Below are positions 1-6,090 of a DNA stretch of 6,661 bases, one piece after another. The number at the start of each line of letters is the position of its first letter. The stretch's first letter is position 1. The position numbers were made by a program, and so were the translations under genes. Below the pieces are notes generated by a model. That model worked only from the letters and a program-made list of their open reading frames with translations. It was not told the DNA's origin and searched no databases. The DNA comes from Sphingomonadales bacterium (GTDB taxonomy: Bacteria > Pseudomonadota > Alphaproteobacteria > Sphingomonadales > Sphingomonadaceae), in the NCBI GenBank assembly GCA_018067055.1, contig JAGPVK010000009.1, positions 1-6,661 of the forward strand, in the 5' to 3' direction.

Positions 1-650
1 CGGATACCCATTATTGGCGTGCCGAGCTGCTGGTTGGCAAGAACAGCGACGAGGCCGTGGCTAGCCTCAATCGTGCGTTGGCCATGGACCCGGTGCACAG
101 CGACGCCAATACCGAACTGGTGGATATCTATCTGCAGAAATCGGAAACCAGGAAGGCAAGGCAAGTCATCGAAACGGCGCGATCCAAAGGCATGTCGGAT
201 GAAAGCGCTGACGGGTTGCTCGCGCTGGTACTGCAGGCAGAAGGCAAGCAGGAACAGGCAGATGCGCTTTTGACCAGGCTGATCGAGGACGACCCCGAAA
301 GCCTGTCCTTGCTCAATACGCGCTGCTGGCTGCGCGGACGCGGCAATTTCAAACTGGAAGAAGCCCTGGAAGATTGCACAGAAGCGGTGGAACTGTCCAA
401 GGAGCCGGCCAGCTATCTCGATAGTCGTGCCCTGATTTTTTACCGGCTGGGCATGTATGATGATGCCATGGCCGATCTCAACCGGGCTTTGCGTTTAAAT
501 CCGTCGCTGAGTTCTTCGCGCTATCTGCGGGCCATGACCCACAAGGCGAAAGGCGATTTGCCTGCCGCATATAATGATTATCGGGCTGCAATTCAGCTCT
601 TCAAGAATGTCCACCTGATTTATGACCGCTTTGGGCTGAGCTACAAATAG
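1..650 (+). CDS. TPR-repeat protein, C-terminal part (5' end outside window)
   Basis: The reading frame is open from the window edge (first full codon at 3) to the TAG at 648-650, giving 215 visible residues. It is a run of tetratricopeptide-like helical pairs. The clearest repeat is at visible residues 138-168, with the typical pattern Y..SRALIFYRLGMYDDAM followed by LNRALRLNP. Another lies at about residues 16-32 (EAVASLNRALAMDP). TPRs are protein-protein interaction scaffolds and have no catalysis of their own. The stretch LLNTRCWLRGRGNFKLEEAL and the closing IYDRFGL resemble the C-terminal TPR block of large DUF3857/transglutaminase-like proteins of sphingomonads. The missing N-terminus may therefore carry those domains; this is inference from memory of the family. 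A GTG at 57 could be read as a start, but the frame and the repeat pattern continue upstream of it, so it is almost certainly internal. A strong terminator follows the stop directly. Confidence 0.85.
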   Translation, partial: DTHYWRAELLVGKNSDEAVASLNRALAMDPVHSDANTELVDIYLQKSETRKARQVIETARSKGMSDESADGLLALVLQAEGKQEQADALLTRLIEDDPESLSLLNTRCWLRGRGNFKLEEALEDCTEAVELSKEPASYLDSRALIFYRLGMYDDAMADLNRALRLNPSLSSSRYLRAMTHKAKGDLPAAYNDYRAAIQLFKNVHLIYDRFGLSYK

Positions 651-679
651 AAACGGCGTGGGATCAGCCACGCCGTTTT
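651..679 (+). terminator. Rho-independent terminator, possibly bidirectional
   Basis: A perfect 11-base-pair inverted repeat begins one base after the TPR gene's stop. The left arm is AAACGGCGTGG (651-661), the loop is 6 bases, and the right arm is CCACGCCGTTT (668-678), followed by another T and a pyrimidine-rich stretch. The GC core plus T run is the classic form for termination on the + strand. The A-rich left arm gives a T run on the - strand as well, and clpA ends at 729, so the same hairpin probably also ends clpA transcription about 50 bases after its stop. Confidence 0.85.
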
Positions 680-728
680 CTCATTCTTGCGGGATGTGAA
701 ATCCCCGATCAATTTTACCCGGGCAAGT

Positions 729-3047
729 TCACTTTGTCTTGCTGTCGGCCTTCTTCTTCGCCGGGGCTTTCTTTTTCTTCGCCTTGGGCGCGGCCGCAGT
801 GACTTCAAAGGTCAGCGCATTGTCCTTCAGATGCACCTTGACCTCGCCGCCGTTCTTGAGCTTGCCGAACAACAGTTCCTCGGCCAGCGGCTGCTTGATC
901 TTCTCTTGGATCAGGCGGCCCATCGGACGGGCACCATAGAGCTTGTCATAGCCGCGCTCGGTGAGCCATGCCTGCGCATCCTCGTCGAGCGTGATATGGA
1001 CATTCTGGTCGGCCAGCTGCAGCTCGAGTTCGAGAATGAATTTCTCGACCACCCGGGCGACCACTTCTGGCGGTAGATAGGCGAAGGGAACAATTGCATC
1101 CAGACGGTTGCGGAATTCCGGCGAGAACATCTTCTTCACCGCTTCGTCGCCAGCATCTTCCTTCGACATATTGCCAAAGCCAATGCCCTCTTTCGCCATG
1201 TCGGACGCGCCGGCATTGGTCGTCATGATCAGCACGACATTGCGGAAATCGACCGTCTTGCCATGATGATCGGTCAGCTTGCCGTTGTCCATCACCTGCA
1301 GCAGGATGTTGAACAGGTCGGGATGCGCTTTCTCGATCTCGTCGAGCAGCAGCACGCAATGCGGATTCTGGTCGATCGCATCGGTCAACAGGCCACCCTG
1401 ATCATAACCGACATAGCCCGGAGGCGCGCCGATCAGGCGGGACACGCTGTGCCGTTCCATATATTCCGACATGTCGAACCGCTTGAGCGGGATGCCCATG
1501 ATCGATGACAATTGCCGCGCGACTTCGGTCTTGCCGACGCCGGTTGGACCGCTGAACAGATAATTGCCGATCGGCTTTTCCGGTTCGCGCAGGCCGGCAC
1601 GCGACAGTTTGATCGCGCTGGACAGTTTCTTGATCGCCTCGTCCTGGCCAAAGACCACCCGCTTGAGATCCTTCTCCAGATTCTCCAGCGTCTTCTTGTC
1701 GTCCTTGGATACCGATTTGGGCGGGATCCGCGCCATCGTTGCGATCACGGCCTCGATATCCTTGGAGGTGATCATCTTCTTGCGCCGCGAAGGCGGCAGC
1801 AGCATCTGCATAGCACCGACTTCGTCGATCACGTCGATCGCCTTGTCCGGCAGCTTGCGGTCATTGATATAGCGGGTGGACAATTCCACCGCCGATTTCA
1901 ACGCATCCGGCGAATAGCGGACCTTGTGATGCTCTTCAAAGGCACCGCGCAGGCCAGCGAGTATCTTGATCGTATCCTCGACCGATGGCTCGTTGATATC
2001 GATTTTCTGGAACCGCCGCAGCAGCGCCCGGTCCTTCTCGAAATGGTTGCGGAATTCCTTGTAAGTGGTTGATCCGATGCAACGAATGATGCCGCCGGAC
2101 AGCGCCGGCTTCAGCAGATTCGATGCATCCATCGCACCGCCGCTGGTCGCGCCAGCACCGATAACGGTGTGGATTTCGTCAATGAACAGAATCGCGTCGG
2201 GCATTTTCTCCAGCTCGGAAACAACCTGCTTCAGCCGTTCCTCGAAATCACCGCGGTAGCGGGTTCCGGCGAGCAGCGAGCCCATATCGAGCGAATAGAT
2301 CACCGCTGGCAGCAATACGTCGGGAACATTGCCTTCGACGATGCGCAGGGCAAGGCCTTCGGCGATCGCCGTCTTGCCGACGCCGGGTTCACCAACATAG
2401 AGCGGATTGTTCTTCGACCGGCGGCACAATATCTGAACGGTCCGGTCGACTTCCGCCTGTCGCCCGATCAGCGGATCAATCCGGCCATCGGCGGCTTTCA
2501 CGTTCAGGTTGACGGTAAACTGGTCGAGCGCGGTCTCTTTCTTGTTCTTTTCTTTCTTTTCCTGCTCGGTATCCATGCCGGACAACTCGGCGGGTTCGGT
2601 TGGCTGGCCACCCTTGCCGACGCCGTGGCTGATATAGCTGACCGCATCCAGCCGGCTCATGTCCTGCTGCTGCAGGAAATAGACCGCATAGCTTTCGCGT
2701 TCGGAAAATAGCGCAACCAGCACATTGGCCCCGGTCACTTCATCTTTGCCCGATGACTGCACATGCAGGATCGCCCGCTGCACAACTCGCTGAAATCCGG
2801 ACGTTGGGGAGGGGTCGACGGCTTTCTCGACTTTCAATGAATCCAGTTCGCTGTCGAGATAGAGAATGACCGCGTCTTCCAGTTCACCCAGATCGACGCC
2901 GCAGGCGTTCATCACTTGCGACGCATCGCCATCGTCAACCAGTGCGAGAAGAAGATGCTCGAGAGTCGCATATTCGTGGCTGCGATCTGAGGCATTTTTT
3001 AGTGCCTGATGCAGGGTTTTCTCGAGCGATTCTGCGAATGATGGCAT
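729..3047 (-). CDS. clpA: ATP-dependent Clp protease ATP-binding subunit ClpA
   Basis: This is a 772-residue AAA+ unfoldase, close to the roughly 760 residues usual for ClpA. It forms a hexamer on ClpP in the cytosol, unfolds substrates (N-degron proteins via ClpS, and ssrA-tagged proteins) and threads them into ClpP. Residues 1-145 form the ClpN double repeat (EYATLEHLLLAL at 25-36). The first AAA domain has Walker A GEPGVGKT at 219-226 and Walker B ILFIDE at 286-291. The second has Walker A GPTGVGKT at 500-507, Walker B LLLDE at 566-570, pore loop GYVG at 544-547 and sensor 2 GARPMGR at 705-711. The GIGFG segment at 621-625 matches the IGL/IGF loop that docks on ClpP. There is no long ClpB-type coiled-coil insert between the domains, which separates it from ClpB. 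A charged linker (about 160-172) and a lysine-rich tail (754-772) are present. The start is supported by GGAG at 3056-3059, 8 bases upstream of the ATG. No clpS lies next to it. Confidence 0.96.
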   Translation of the reverse strand: MPSFAESLEKTLHQALKNASDRSHEYATLEHLLLALVDDGDASQVMNACGVDLGELEDAVILYLDSELDSLKVEKAVDPSPTSGFQRVVQRAILHVQSSGKDEVTGANVLVALFSERESYAVYFLQQQDMSRLDAVSYISHGVGKGGQPTEPAELSGMDTEQEKKEKNKKETALDQFTVNLNVKAADGRIDPLIGRQAEVDRTVQILCRRSKNNPLYVGEPGVGKTAIAEGLALRIVEGNVPDVLLPAVIYSLDMGSLLAGTRYRGDFEERLKQVVSELEKMPDAILFIDEIHTVIGAGATSGGAMDASNLLKPALSGGIIRCIGSTTYKEFRNHFEKDRALLRRFQKIDINEPSVEDTIKILAGLRGAFEEHHKVRYSPDALKSAVELSTRYINDRKLPDKAIDVIDEVGAMQMLLPPSRRKKMITSKDIEAVIATMARIPPKSVSKDDKKTLENLEKDLKRVVFGQDEAIKKLSSAIKLSRAGLREPEKPIGNYLFSGPTGVGKTEVARQLSSIMGIPLKRFDMSEYMERHSVSRLIGAPPGYVGYDQGGLLTDAIDQNPHCVLLLDEIEKAHPDLFNILLQVMDNGKLTDHHGKTVDFRNVVLIMTTNAGASDMAKEGIGFGNMSKEDAGDEAVKKMFSPEFRNRLDAIVPFAYLPPEVVARVVEKFILELELQLADQNVHITLDEDAQAWLTERGYDKLYGARPMGRLIQEKIKQPLAEELLFGKLKNGGEVKVHLKDNALTFEVTAAAPKAKKKKAPAKKKADSKTK

Positions 3048-3055
3048 TTACTTTA

Positions 3056-3059
3056 CTCC
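3056..3059 (-). promoter_or_regulatory. Ribosome binding site of clpA
   Basis: GGAG on the - strand with 8 bases to the ATG at 3047. It supports this start codon and a mature protein beginning MPSFAESLEK. Confidence 0.7.
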
Positions 3060-3065
3060 AAAATT

Positions 3066-3084
3066 GGGGCGCTTTTGCCGCCCC
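3066..3084 (-). promoter_or_regulatory. GC-rich hairpin in the clpA leader
   Basis: On the - strand, GGGGCG and CGCCCC form a perfect 6-base-pair stem around the 7-base loop GCAAAAG. AATTTT follows directly, then the clpA ribosome binding site 6 bases after the stem. The arrangement resembles a short intrinsic terminator or attenuator, or a structure that affects ribosome access. The stem is short, so the effect is uncertain; the pairing itself is seen directly. Confidence 0.4.
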
Positions 3085-3240
3085 GGTTGCCGACACAGAT
3101 GCAGTTCCATCCGGTTCGGGCTTTAACCAATTGCTTGGTATCTAGATCGTGAGCCGGGCCTTAAACGTCAAGGGTGCCGAGCCCCGGTTCTGCAAGCATT
3201 CGGTGAAAGCTGCCAGTTTTTCGTCTCTCTTCTCCTATAC

Positions 3241-3264
3241 GGTTCAAAATGAAACGTCTGAACC
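3241..3264. repeat. Inverted repeat GGTTCA-N12-TGAACC
   Basis: The perfect 6-base arms lie at 3241-3246 and 3259-3264. An overlapping smaller palindrome, TTCA-AAA-TGAA (3243-3253), shares its left arm, so three TTCA/TGAA half-sites occur within 24 bases. It lies about 195-220 bases upstream of the clpA start codon. It could be an operator or simply chance symmetry in AT-rich DNA. Confidence 0.35.
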
Positions 3265-3315
3265 TGAATATTATTAAACAAGGTTAACAAATGCTTTAAC
3301 GAAAGCCAGAATTTA

Positions 3316-3513
3316 TCATCTTTTGAACAGATTTTCCGCACTGGCACGATGGGTCACGGCGAAGTTTTTCTTCGCTTCACAGCGACTTATTTCCGATTTC
3401 AACAAGGCAATCCGCTGGTCCAGTTCGTCCACCGAAAATGGGTCCAGATCCTGCTTGACCAGCAAAACCAGCGGATCATTGGCATTACGTGGTAAATTTT
3501 CGTCTTCATCCAT
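3316..3513 (-). CDS. DUF1192 family small protein
   Basis: A 65-residue acidic protein of unknown function. The body has the hallmark order of DUF1192: an acidic start (MDEDENLPR), NDPLVLLVKQDLDPFSVDEL, a helix with RIALLKSEISRCEAKK, and the ending ENLFKR. The second half looks like a single amphipathic helix, possibly a coiled coil. There is no signal peptide or membrane segment. The frame stays open upstream to an ATG at 3615, which would give 99 residues, but family members begin at the acidic segment. AGGAGG at 3525-3530 supports the ATG at 3513 (11-base gap, a little long). The extra 34 residues would also cover the divergent promoter region. It is divergent from the quinone oxidoreductase gene, a neighbourhood I recall as common in Alphaproteobacteria. 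The function is not known to me. Confidence 0.85.
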   Translation of the reverse strand: MDEDENLPRNANDPLVLLVKQDLDPFSVDELDQRIALLKSEISRCEAKKNFAVTHRASAENLFKR

Positions 3514-3524
3514 GAATCGACATG

Positions 3525-3530
3525 CCTCCT
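3525..3530 (-). promoter_or_regulatory. Ribosome binding site of the DUF1192 gene
   Basis: A full AGGAGG on the - strand, 11 bases before the ATG at 3513. It decides the start: neither of the in-frame upstream ATGs (3534 and 3615) has a comparable site before it, and the ATG at 3523 is out of frame. Confidence 0.6.
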
Positions 3531-3537
3531 GCATCAC

Positions 3538-3566
3538 AATGTTGACCGCCCGCGCTTTGCTGTCAA
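3538..3566 (-). promoter_or_regulatory. Candidate promoter for the DUF1192 gene
   Basis: On the - strand, a perfect TTGACA -35 (3566-3561) is followed by 17 bases and a weak -10, AACATT (3543-3538; three of six consensus bases). Transcription would start near 3531, giving a leader of about 18 bases that begins at the ribosome binding site. The -35 and spacing are good, but the -10 is poor. Confidence 0.35.
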
Positions 3567-3570
3567 TAAG
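3542..3570 (+). promoter_or_regulatory. Candidate promoter for the quinone oxidoreductase-Nudix operon
   Basis: TTGACC (3542-3547, five of six -35 bases), a 17-base spacer, and AATAAG (3565-3570, four of six -10 bases). The predicted start is near 3577, giving a leader of about 38 bases to the ATG at 3615. The elements fall on the same bases as the candidate - strand promoter. Confidence 0.45.
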
Positions 3571-3614
3571 GGGTGGAAATAAGGTGAGGTCGCAAATCTC
3601 CTGGGGTATATTCA

Positions 3615-4625
3615 ATGGCCGTATCTGAACTGCTGCAAAAAGAAATGACCGCGATCGCGATTAGCGAACCGGGCGGACCGGAAGTCTTGAAATCCGTGAC
3701 TGTGGCGGTTCCGCAGCCGAAGCCGGGCGAACTGCTGATCCGGGTGGCCGCTGCCGGCGTGAACCGGCCCGACGTAATCCAGCGCATGGGCTTTTATCCT
3801 GTGCCGCCGGGGGCATCGCCGCTGCCAGGTCTGGAAGTATCGGGTACCGTCGTGGCGCTGGGCGAGGGCGTTGGCCCAGAATGGATCGGTCGCAAGATTT
3901 GCGCGCTGACCAATGGCGGTGGCTATGCCGAATTTTGCGTCGCACCGGTCGGCCAATGTCTGGAGGTTCCGGACAGCCTGACCATGGCCGAAGCGGCCGC
4001 ACTGCCAGAGACCCTGTTCACCGTCTGGGGCAATTTGTTCAATCGCGGCTTTGCCCGCGAAGACGAAACCGTGCTGGTCCATGGCGGTACCAGCGGTATC
4101 GGAACAATGGCGATCATGCTCGGCAAGCTCTTTGGCCTGACCGTCATCGTGACCTGCGGCAGCGATCAGAAATGCACCGCCGCCAAGCAGATTGGTGCCG
4201 ATCACGCGATCAATTACAAAAGCCAGGACTTTGTCGAAGTGATCAGTAAGATCACCGACGGGCAGGGTGTTGACGTCGTGCTCGATATGGTCGCGGGCGA
4301 CTATGTCGCGCGTAATCTGCAATGTTTGAAGGAAGATGGTCGTCATGTAACGATCGCGGTCCAGGGCGGGGTGCAGGCTACGCTCAACATGGCGCATGTG
4401 ATGATGAAGCGGCTGATCCTCACCGGCTCTACGCTGCGGCCGCAGTCGGCAGAGCGCAAGGCGCTGCTTGCCGATGAATTGCATCGCTATGTCTGGCCCG
4501 ATGTTGAAGCGGGCAAATTGAAGCCGGTGATGGACGAAGCTTTCCCGCTCGCCGACGCCGCCAAGGCCCATGCCCATATGGAAGCTGGCGATCATATCGG
4601 CAAGATTGTGCTGATAGTCGAATAG
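3615..4625 (+). CDS. NAD(P)H:quinone oxidoreductase, zinc-free MDR family
   Basis: A 336-residue medium-chain dehydrogenase/reductase of the quinone oxidoreductase (PIG3/TP53I3-like) type. Such enzymes use NAD(P)H to reduce quinones or other electrophilic carbonyls in the cytosol. The N-terminal GroES-like domain shows AISEPGGPEVLK (15-26) and AAAGVNRPDVIQRMG (45-59). The Rossmann domain has the nucleotide-binding turn HGGTSGIG at 156-163 with ETVLV before it, then GADHAINY at 194-201. The cysteine-rich structural zinc lobe and the catalytic zinc ligands of alcohol dehydrogenases are absent, which fits the zinc-free QOR branch. Homologues usually begin near MTAIAISEPGG, so the ATG at 3645 is an alternative start. 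It has an AAAAAGAA stretch before it, while the 3615 ATG has only a weak TGGGG. The Nudix gene follows 24 bases later in the same frame, so co-transcription is likely. The true substrate is unknown. Confidence 0.9.
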   Translation: MAVSELLQKEMTAIAISEPGGPEVLKSVTVAVPQPKPGELLIRVAAAGVNRPDVIQRMGFYPVPPGASPLPGLEVSGTVVALGEGVGPEWIGRKICALTNGGGYAEFCVAPVGQCLEVPDSLTMAEAAALPETLFTVWGNLFNRGFAREDETVLVHGGTSGIGTMAIMLGKLFGLTVIVTCGSDQKCTAAKQIGADHAINYKSQDFVEVISKITDGQGVDVVLDMVAGDYVARNLQCLKEDGRHVTIAVQGGVQATLNMAHVMMKRLILTGSTLRPQSAERKALLADELHRYVWPDVEAGKLKPVMDEAFPLADAAKAHAHMEAGDHIGKIVLIVE

Positions 4626-4649
4626 ACCCGCAGCCCCCGGCATCGCGCC

Positions 4650-5075
4650 ATGAGCGACGAACCTGATTTTCACGGCGCGAAAGTCGCGGTCTTCATCGAC
4701 GATCAAATATTGGTCTATCGTCGCGACAACAAAGCCGACATCCCGTTCCCCGATATGCTCGATCTACCCGGTGGCGGTCGCGAACAGGGCGAAAGCGGCG
4801 CAGAATGCGTTGCCCGCGAAACATTTGAAGAATTTGGCATAAGCATTGCGATGGATGCGTTTGAGCTTGTCCAGACCTACCCGAATTGGCGCGGGACCGG
4901 GCATGTTGCCTTGTTCTTTGTCTGCCACCTGTCGCCCGATATATTGACCGATATTGTCTTTGGCGATGAAGGTCAGGGCTGGCAAGTCATGCCGGTTGCT
5001 GAATTTCTGGCTAGCGATCGGGCGGTTCCTCACCTGCAATACCAGCTGCAGGAATATCTGAAAATCTGGGCCTGA
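4650..5075 (+). CDS. Nudix hydrolase
   Basis: A 141-residue Nudix-fold pyrophosphohydrolase, a typical single-domain length. Nudix enzymes cleave nucleoside diphosphates linked to another group, using divalent metal held by the Nudix box. The box GX5EX7REUXEEXGU is complete at residues 42-64, starting at the second G of GGGREQGE and ending RETFEEFGI. The metal-binding glutamates are E57, E60 and E61. The one deviation is threonine 58 where an aliphatic residue is usual. Preceding LDLPGG and following WRGTGHVALFFVCHL fit the fold. No other start codon exists between the upstream stop (TAG at 4623) and this ATG, so the start is forced, even though no clear Shine-Dalgarno is visible. Translation may depend on ribosomes arriving from the quinone oxidoreductase gene. 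Substrate specificity cannot be deduced. Confidence 0.92.
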   Translation: MSDEPDFHGAKVAVFIDDQILVYRRDNKADIPFPDMLDLPGGGREQGESGAECVARETFEEFGISIAMDAFELVQTYPNWRGTGHVALFFVCHLSPDILTDIVFGDEGQGWQVMPVAEFLASDRAVPHLQYQLQEYLKIWA

Positions 5076-5175
5076 TTCCCGGTTTTCCGTCACTAAAGCT
5101 TCATAAAATGGGAATCGGGCTGTAACATTCGAAGCGTAAGGCCGTGCCCATGGATAGTTTCCATCGGAGTTTTTT
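5076..5175 (+). other. Intergenic gap with leader of the phosphoesterase gene
   Basis: This 100-base spacer shows a 7-base inverted repeat, GATTCCC (5074-5080) and GGGAATC (5110-5116), with a 29-base loop and no T run, so it is not a convincing terminator. A weak promoter-like pair, TTCATA (5100-5105), 17 bases, TAACAT (5123-5128), matches four of six bases at each box. A small stem ATGGA-5-TCCAT (5150-5164) sits directly before the ribosome binding site CGGAG (5165-5169). The downstream pair may have its own promoter or share the upstream transcript. Confidence 0.3.
5165..5169 (+). promoter_or_regulatory. Ribosome binding site of the phosphoesterase gene
   Basis: CGGAG, six T's, then ATG at 5176. 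The spacing is ideal and fixes the start. The ATG at 5150 is out of frame. Confidence 0.7.
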
Positions 5176-6090
5176 ATGGCCAAGCATTTCCCCCCTTTTT
5201 CCAAAGCCGATATTCCGCTGCTTGATGTCGATCGCTATGAAGCGCGCCTCAAGCGCAAGCCTCGGGTGCATGCGCGGGACCGGACCCGATACCGGACGAT
5301 CTGGATTTCCGACATCCACCTGGGTACGCGGGGCTGCAATGCCGACCTGCTGATCGATTTCCTCGACCATGTCGATAGCGACACCCTCTATCTGGTCGGC
5401 GATATCATCGACGGCTGGCGGATGAAGAAGCGCTTTTTCTGGCCGGACAGCCATAATGATATTATCTGGCGGATATTGAAACGGGCGCGGCGCGGCACAC
5501 GGATCGTCTATATTCCCGGCAATCATGACGAGATGTTTCGCCAGTTCACCGGGTTGAATTTTGGCGGCGTCGAAATCCGCCGGTCGGCGATCCACGAGAC
5601 CGCTGATGGCCGCCGCTTGCTGGTGTTGCACGGTGATGAATTCGACACGGTGATGCTGGCGCACCGCTGGCTCGCCGTTATCGGCGATGCGGCCTATGTT
5701 TCGCTGATGCGCCTGAACTGGCTGGTCAACAAGATACGCAACCGGCTTGATCTGCCTTATTGGTCGCTGTCGAAAATGGCCAAGCACAAGGTCAAGAATG
5801 CGGTCGAGTTTATCGGGCGCTACGAAGAAACAGTCGCCAAGGCAGCGGAAAGTCGCGGCGTTGATGGCGTGGTCTGCGGTCATATTCACACCGCCGAGCA
5901 TCGCATGATCAAGGGCATCGAATATTATAATGACGGGGACTGGGTCGAAGGCTGCACCGCTCTTGTCGAATGCGACGATGGCAATATGCAAATTCTCCAT
6001 TGGGCCGACGAAATCAAGGCGCGCAAGGAGCGCGAAGAACAGCCGGTGCGGTTGATGTCGGTCGGTGGCGGCTTGGATCAGGCGGCATGA
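5176..6090 (+). CDS. Calcineurin-like metallophosphoesterase, LpxH/COG2908 type (UDP-2,3-diacylglucosamine diphosphatase-like)
   Basis: A 304-residue dinuclear-metal phosphoesterase. All motifs are present in order: SDIHLG (D46, H48), GDIIDGW (D76, D79), PGNHDE (N117, H118), LHGDEFD (H152) and GHIHTAEH (H236, H238). Catalysis should therefore be intact. It resembles LpxH, which removes UMP from UDP-2,3-diacylglucosamine in lipid A synthesis, and automated annotation would probably call it that. However, many Alphaproteobacteria use the unrelated enzyme LpxI for that step, so the lpxH symbol is not justified. The protein is longer than E. coli LpxH (about 240 residues), with a basic N-terminal extension of about 40 residues and a charged C-terminal tail. 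No signal peptide is visible, so it probably acts in the cytosol or at the inner membrane face. Its stop overlaps the start of the glycosyltransferase gene, suggesting a shared pathway in glycolipid or envelope phosphate chemistry; this is inference. Confidence 0.88.
   Translation: MAKHFPPFSKADIPLLDVDRYEARLKRKPRVHARDRTRYRTIWISDIHLGTRGCNADLLIDFLDHVDSDTLYLVGDIIDGWRMKKRFFWPDSHNDIIWRILKRARRGTRIVYIPGNHDEMFRQFTGLNFGGVEIRRSAIHETADGRRLLVLHGDEFDTVMLAHRWLAVIGDAAYVSLMRLNWLVNKIRNRLDLPYWSLSKMAKHKVKNAVEFIGRYEETVAKAAESRGVDGVVCGHIHTAEHRMIKGIEYYNDGDWVEGCTALVECDDGNMQILHWADEIKARKEREEQPVRLMSVGGGLDQAA

Larger units (their letters stand above)
3048..3315. other. Non-coding stretch between clpA and the DUF1192 gene
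   Basis: These 268 bases hold no recognisable gene. Besides the clpA ribosome binding site and leader hairpin, they contain three items. A perfect inverted repeat GGTTCA-N12-TGAACC lies at 3241-3264. An AT-rich segment at 3269-3299 has three TTAA tetramers starting at 3274, 3284 and 3296. A small stem GCTTT-4-AAAGC lies at 3293-3306, just downstream of the DUF1192 stop; read on the - strand it is followed by ATTTGTT and could be a weak terminator. A TTGACG sequence on the - strand (3171-3166) could be a -35 element for clpA, but I see no convincing -10 at the right distance. The clpA promoter is probably here but cannot be fixed by eye. Confidence 0.5.

Noticed and set aside
57..650. GTG at 57 as the start of a complete 197-residue TPR protein
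   Set aside because: The frame and the helical repeat pattern extend upstream to the window edge, and no ribosome binding site precedes the GTG.
1512..2711. Open frames of 186 and 180 codons on the + strand inside clpA
   Set aside because: They are reverse-strand shadows of the ClpA AAA domains; composition is biased and no domain is visible.
3166..3171. TTGACG on the - strand as a -35 element of a clpA promoter, perhaps of heat-shock type
   Set aside because: The sequence 17-18 bases downstream (GATCTAGATACC) matches neither a housekeeping -10 nor the CCCATNT-like heat-shock -10 well.
3241..3256. GGTTCAAAAT as the T-loop of a tRNA
   Set aside because: No flanking T-stem or acceptor stem and no anticodon arm upstream; only the short motif is tRNA-like.
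3149..3277. A 42-codon frame starting GTG on the + strand in the clpA upstream region
   Set aside because: It has no Shine-Dalgarno sequence, starts at GTG directly after an in-frame stop two codons earlier, and its opposite strand is equally open over much of its length. Nothing marks it as translated.
3612..4706. A 364-codon open frame on the - strand opposite the quinone oxidoreductase gene
   Set aside because: It mirrors a well-recognised coding gene in the antisense frame. Its translation shows no family motif and is rich in His, Arg and Gln, as expected for antisense of GC-rich codons.
5074..5116. GATTCCC...GGGAATC as a terminator of the Nudix operon
   Set aside because: The loop is 29 bases and there is no T run after the right arm.
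5101..6000. A 299-codon open frame on the - strand opposite the phosphoesterase gene
   Set aside because: Antisense of a gene with complete metal-binding motifs; no recognisable domain and no ribosome binding site seen.
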